Assembly (NCBI GenBank): GCA_033782935.1
Contig: JAWQEG010000412.1
Span: 795,501-859,500 of the forward strand
Direction of reading: 5' to 3'
Origin: Petrolisthes cinctipes
Lineage: Eukaryota > Arthropoda > Malacostraca > Decapoda > Porcellanidae
Length of the DNA stretch: 64,000 nucleotides
How positions within the stretch are numbered: the first letter of the stretch is position 1; every line of letters begins with the position of its first letter. A program made the translations under genes and the position numbers. Below are positions 62,901 through 64,000 of the stretch, one piece after another. Under the pieces are notes generated by a model. That model was not told the origin of the DNA. It searched no databases and was given only the letters and a program-made list of their open reading frames with translations.

Positions 62901-64000
62901 CATATTGACTTTTGGGCACCAAAAATATCGATTTTCAGCATGTTTTGGGCCTGAATTTTGAAAATACTCTAACACGGTGTAGGCATGTACATTTCGCTTC
63001 TGGGATCCCAAAATATCGAATTTTCGGGTGTTTAGGGCCAGAATTTGAGATATAAACGGGTACAGAAGATACATGCACATATTGACTTTGGGCATCTAAA
63101 TTATCGATTTTCAGCATGTTTTGGGCCTGTATTTTGAAATACTCTAACACTGAGTAGTATGTACAGATTTCTTCTGGGACCCCAAAATATTGAATTTTCG
63201 GGTGTTTTGAGCCTGAATTTGAGATATAAACGGGTACTGAAGATGCATGCACATATCGACTTTCGTGCACCTAACAGATCGATTTTCAGTATGTTTTGAG
63301 CATGTATTTTGAAAATACTCTAACACGGAGTAGGCATGTACAGATCGCTTCTGGGACCCCTAAATATCGAATTTTCGGGTGTTTTGGGACTGAATTTGAG
63401 ATATCGACTTTTTGGCACCTAAAAGATCGATTTTTAGCATGTTTTTAGCCTATAGTTTGAAAATATTCTAGCACTGTGTAGGCATGTACAGATTGCTTCT
63501 GGGACCCCAAAATATTGAATTTTCGGGGTGTTTTGAGCCTGAATTTAAGATATAAACGGGTACAGAAGATACATGAACATATTGACTTTGGGCAATCTAA
63601 AATATCGATTTTCAGCATGTTTTGGGCCTGTATTTTGAAAGTACCCTAACACTGACTAGGCATGTACAGATTGCATCTGGGACCCCAAAATATTGAATTT
63701 TCGGGTGTTTTGAGCCTGAATTTGAGATATAAACGGGTACAGATGATACATGCACATATTGACTTTGGGCACCAAAAATATCGATTTTCAGCATGTTTTG
63801 GTCCTGAATTTTGAAATACTCTAACACGGAGTAGGCATGTACAGATCGCTTCTGGGACCCCAAAATATCGAATTTTCGGGTGTTTAGGGCCAGAATTTGA
63901 GATATAAACGGGTACAGAAGATGCATGCACATATCGACTATTGGGCACCTAAAAGATCGATTTTCAGTATGTTTTTGGCCTGTATTTTGAAAATACTCTA
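59900..64000. repeat. Satellite with many single-base homopolymer indels
   Basis: The same S/L units continue, but one-base gains and losses in runs are frequent. Examples: 'aaacggggtac' (59,907), 'gtagggcatg' (60,009), 'gaatttcggg' (60,049), 'gtgttttttgg' (60,382), 'gttttttgccctg' (60,795), 'gtgtttgagcc' (61,029; 61,702), 'tataggtttg' (61,452), 'ctggggacc' (62,172), 'tttgaaatac' (63,134; 63,813), 'ttcggggtg' (63,523) and 'gggcaatctaa' (63,590). Such changes are rare before 59.9 kb. Confidence 0.88.

Larger units (their letters stand above)
1..64000 (+). repeat. Satellite DNA array filling the window (148- and 176/177-bp monomers, HOR-organised)
   Basis: Anchors such as 'gtaggcatgtacagat' recur at intervals of 176, 177 or 148 bp from the first to the last line, always in the same orientation. 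Successive anchors at 94, 270, 418, 594, 771, 948 and 1096 show the pattern. No unique sequence, gene, RNA gene or mobile element interrupts it. Short monomers mostly recur every 501 bp (S-L-L), 324/325 bp (S-L) or 678 bp (S-L-L-L). A counted S consensus has 40 A, 54 T, 31 G and 23 C. Both window ends fall inside a unit, so neither array border is present. Known biology: megabase-scale HOR satellites with near-nucleosomal monomers usually form centromeric or pericentromeric heterochromatin. Assignment to a centromere is inference, and the species is not recognisable to me. Confidence 0.97.

Noticed and set aside
1..64000. CRISPR array
   Set aside because: Repeats are direct and regular but there are no unique spacers between them; the whole unit is repeated.
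1..64000. Transposon or retroelement insertion
   Set aside because: I found no non-satellite sequence, terminal inverted repeats or target-site duplications. Every irregular spacing is explained by small indels or unit rearrangement.
1..64000. tRNA, rRNA or telomeric repeats
   Set aside because: No conserved tRNA box pattern, rRNA text or short telomere-type repeats were seen.
1..64000. Naming the satellite family or host species
   Set aside because: Monomer length resembles many plant and animal centromere satellites, but I do not recognise the sequence. A database search of the 501-bp consensus would settle it.

Overview
The whole 64-kb window is one uninterrupted, head-to-tail tandem satellite DNA array. 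I see no gene, RNA gene, transposon or unique sequence anywhere in it. It begins and ends inside a repeat unit, so the array runs on past both edges. Arrays of this size, with a monomer near nucleosome length and nested higher-order repeats (HORs), are typical of eukaryotic centromeric, pericentromeric or other constitutive heterochromatin. I do not recognise the sequence family and cannot name the species, or decide between plant and animal.

The unit. All copies (about 390, estimated from unit sizes) lie in the same orientation. They come in two size classes: long monomers (L, 176 or 177 bp) and short monomers (S, 148 bp). The difference is a 29-bp module present in L and absent from S, bounded by ATAT. 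A counted S consensus is about 64% A+T with more T than A on the + strand (54 T, 40 A, 31 G, 23 C). The L monomer is itself an old dimer of two diverged half-units of about 89 and 88 bp.

The HOR. The commonest arrangement is a trimer S-L-L of 501 bp, in two flavours. Alpha has L1 with 'caccaaaa' and L2 with 'tagggccaga'. Beta has L1' with 'catctaaaa' and L3 with 'gtactgaag' and 'ttgtgcacc'. These alternate irregularly with S-L dimers (324/325 bp), S-L-L-L tetramers (678 bp) and S/L recombinant monomers.

Layout. 1-8.6 kb: alpha/beta trimers with three related modules (starts 1, 1,504, 5,335) and a 1,002-bp tandem duplication. 8.6-12.3 kb: a 1,328-bp octamer in two full copies and one partial copy. 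12.2-20.2 kb: a 1.6-kb segment repeated about 5.3-6.3 kb away, with a 1,003-bp tandem duplication between. 20.2-28.9 kb: mixed trimers and dimers with scattered small deletions and one 88-bp half-monomer. 28.9-38 kb: a 4,253-bp tandem duplication whose second copy carries an extra 649-bp duplication. 36.7-40 kb: a 1,633-bp tandem duplication. 40.7-54 kb: a 6,429-bp tandem duplication whose second copy gained one 501-bp trimer; a 1,652-bp duplication is nested in both copies. 52.3-57.3 kb: a further 1.7-kb segment repeated at +3,322 bp. 57.3-59.9 kb: junction-like units. 59.9-64 kb: the same repeats with a sudden excess of one-base homopolymer indels, suggesting either lower consensus accuracy or a decaying array edge.

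There is no gene-based system here. The biology is in the repeat: a nested amplification history, a unit whose two lengths fall near a nucleosome core (148) and core plus linker (177), dyad symmetries, phased A/T tracts and a variation pattern suggesting CpG methylation.
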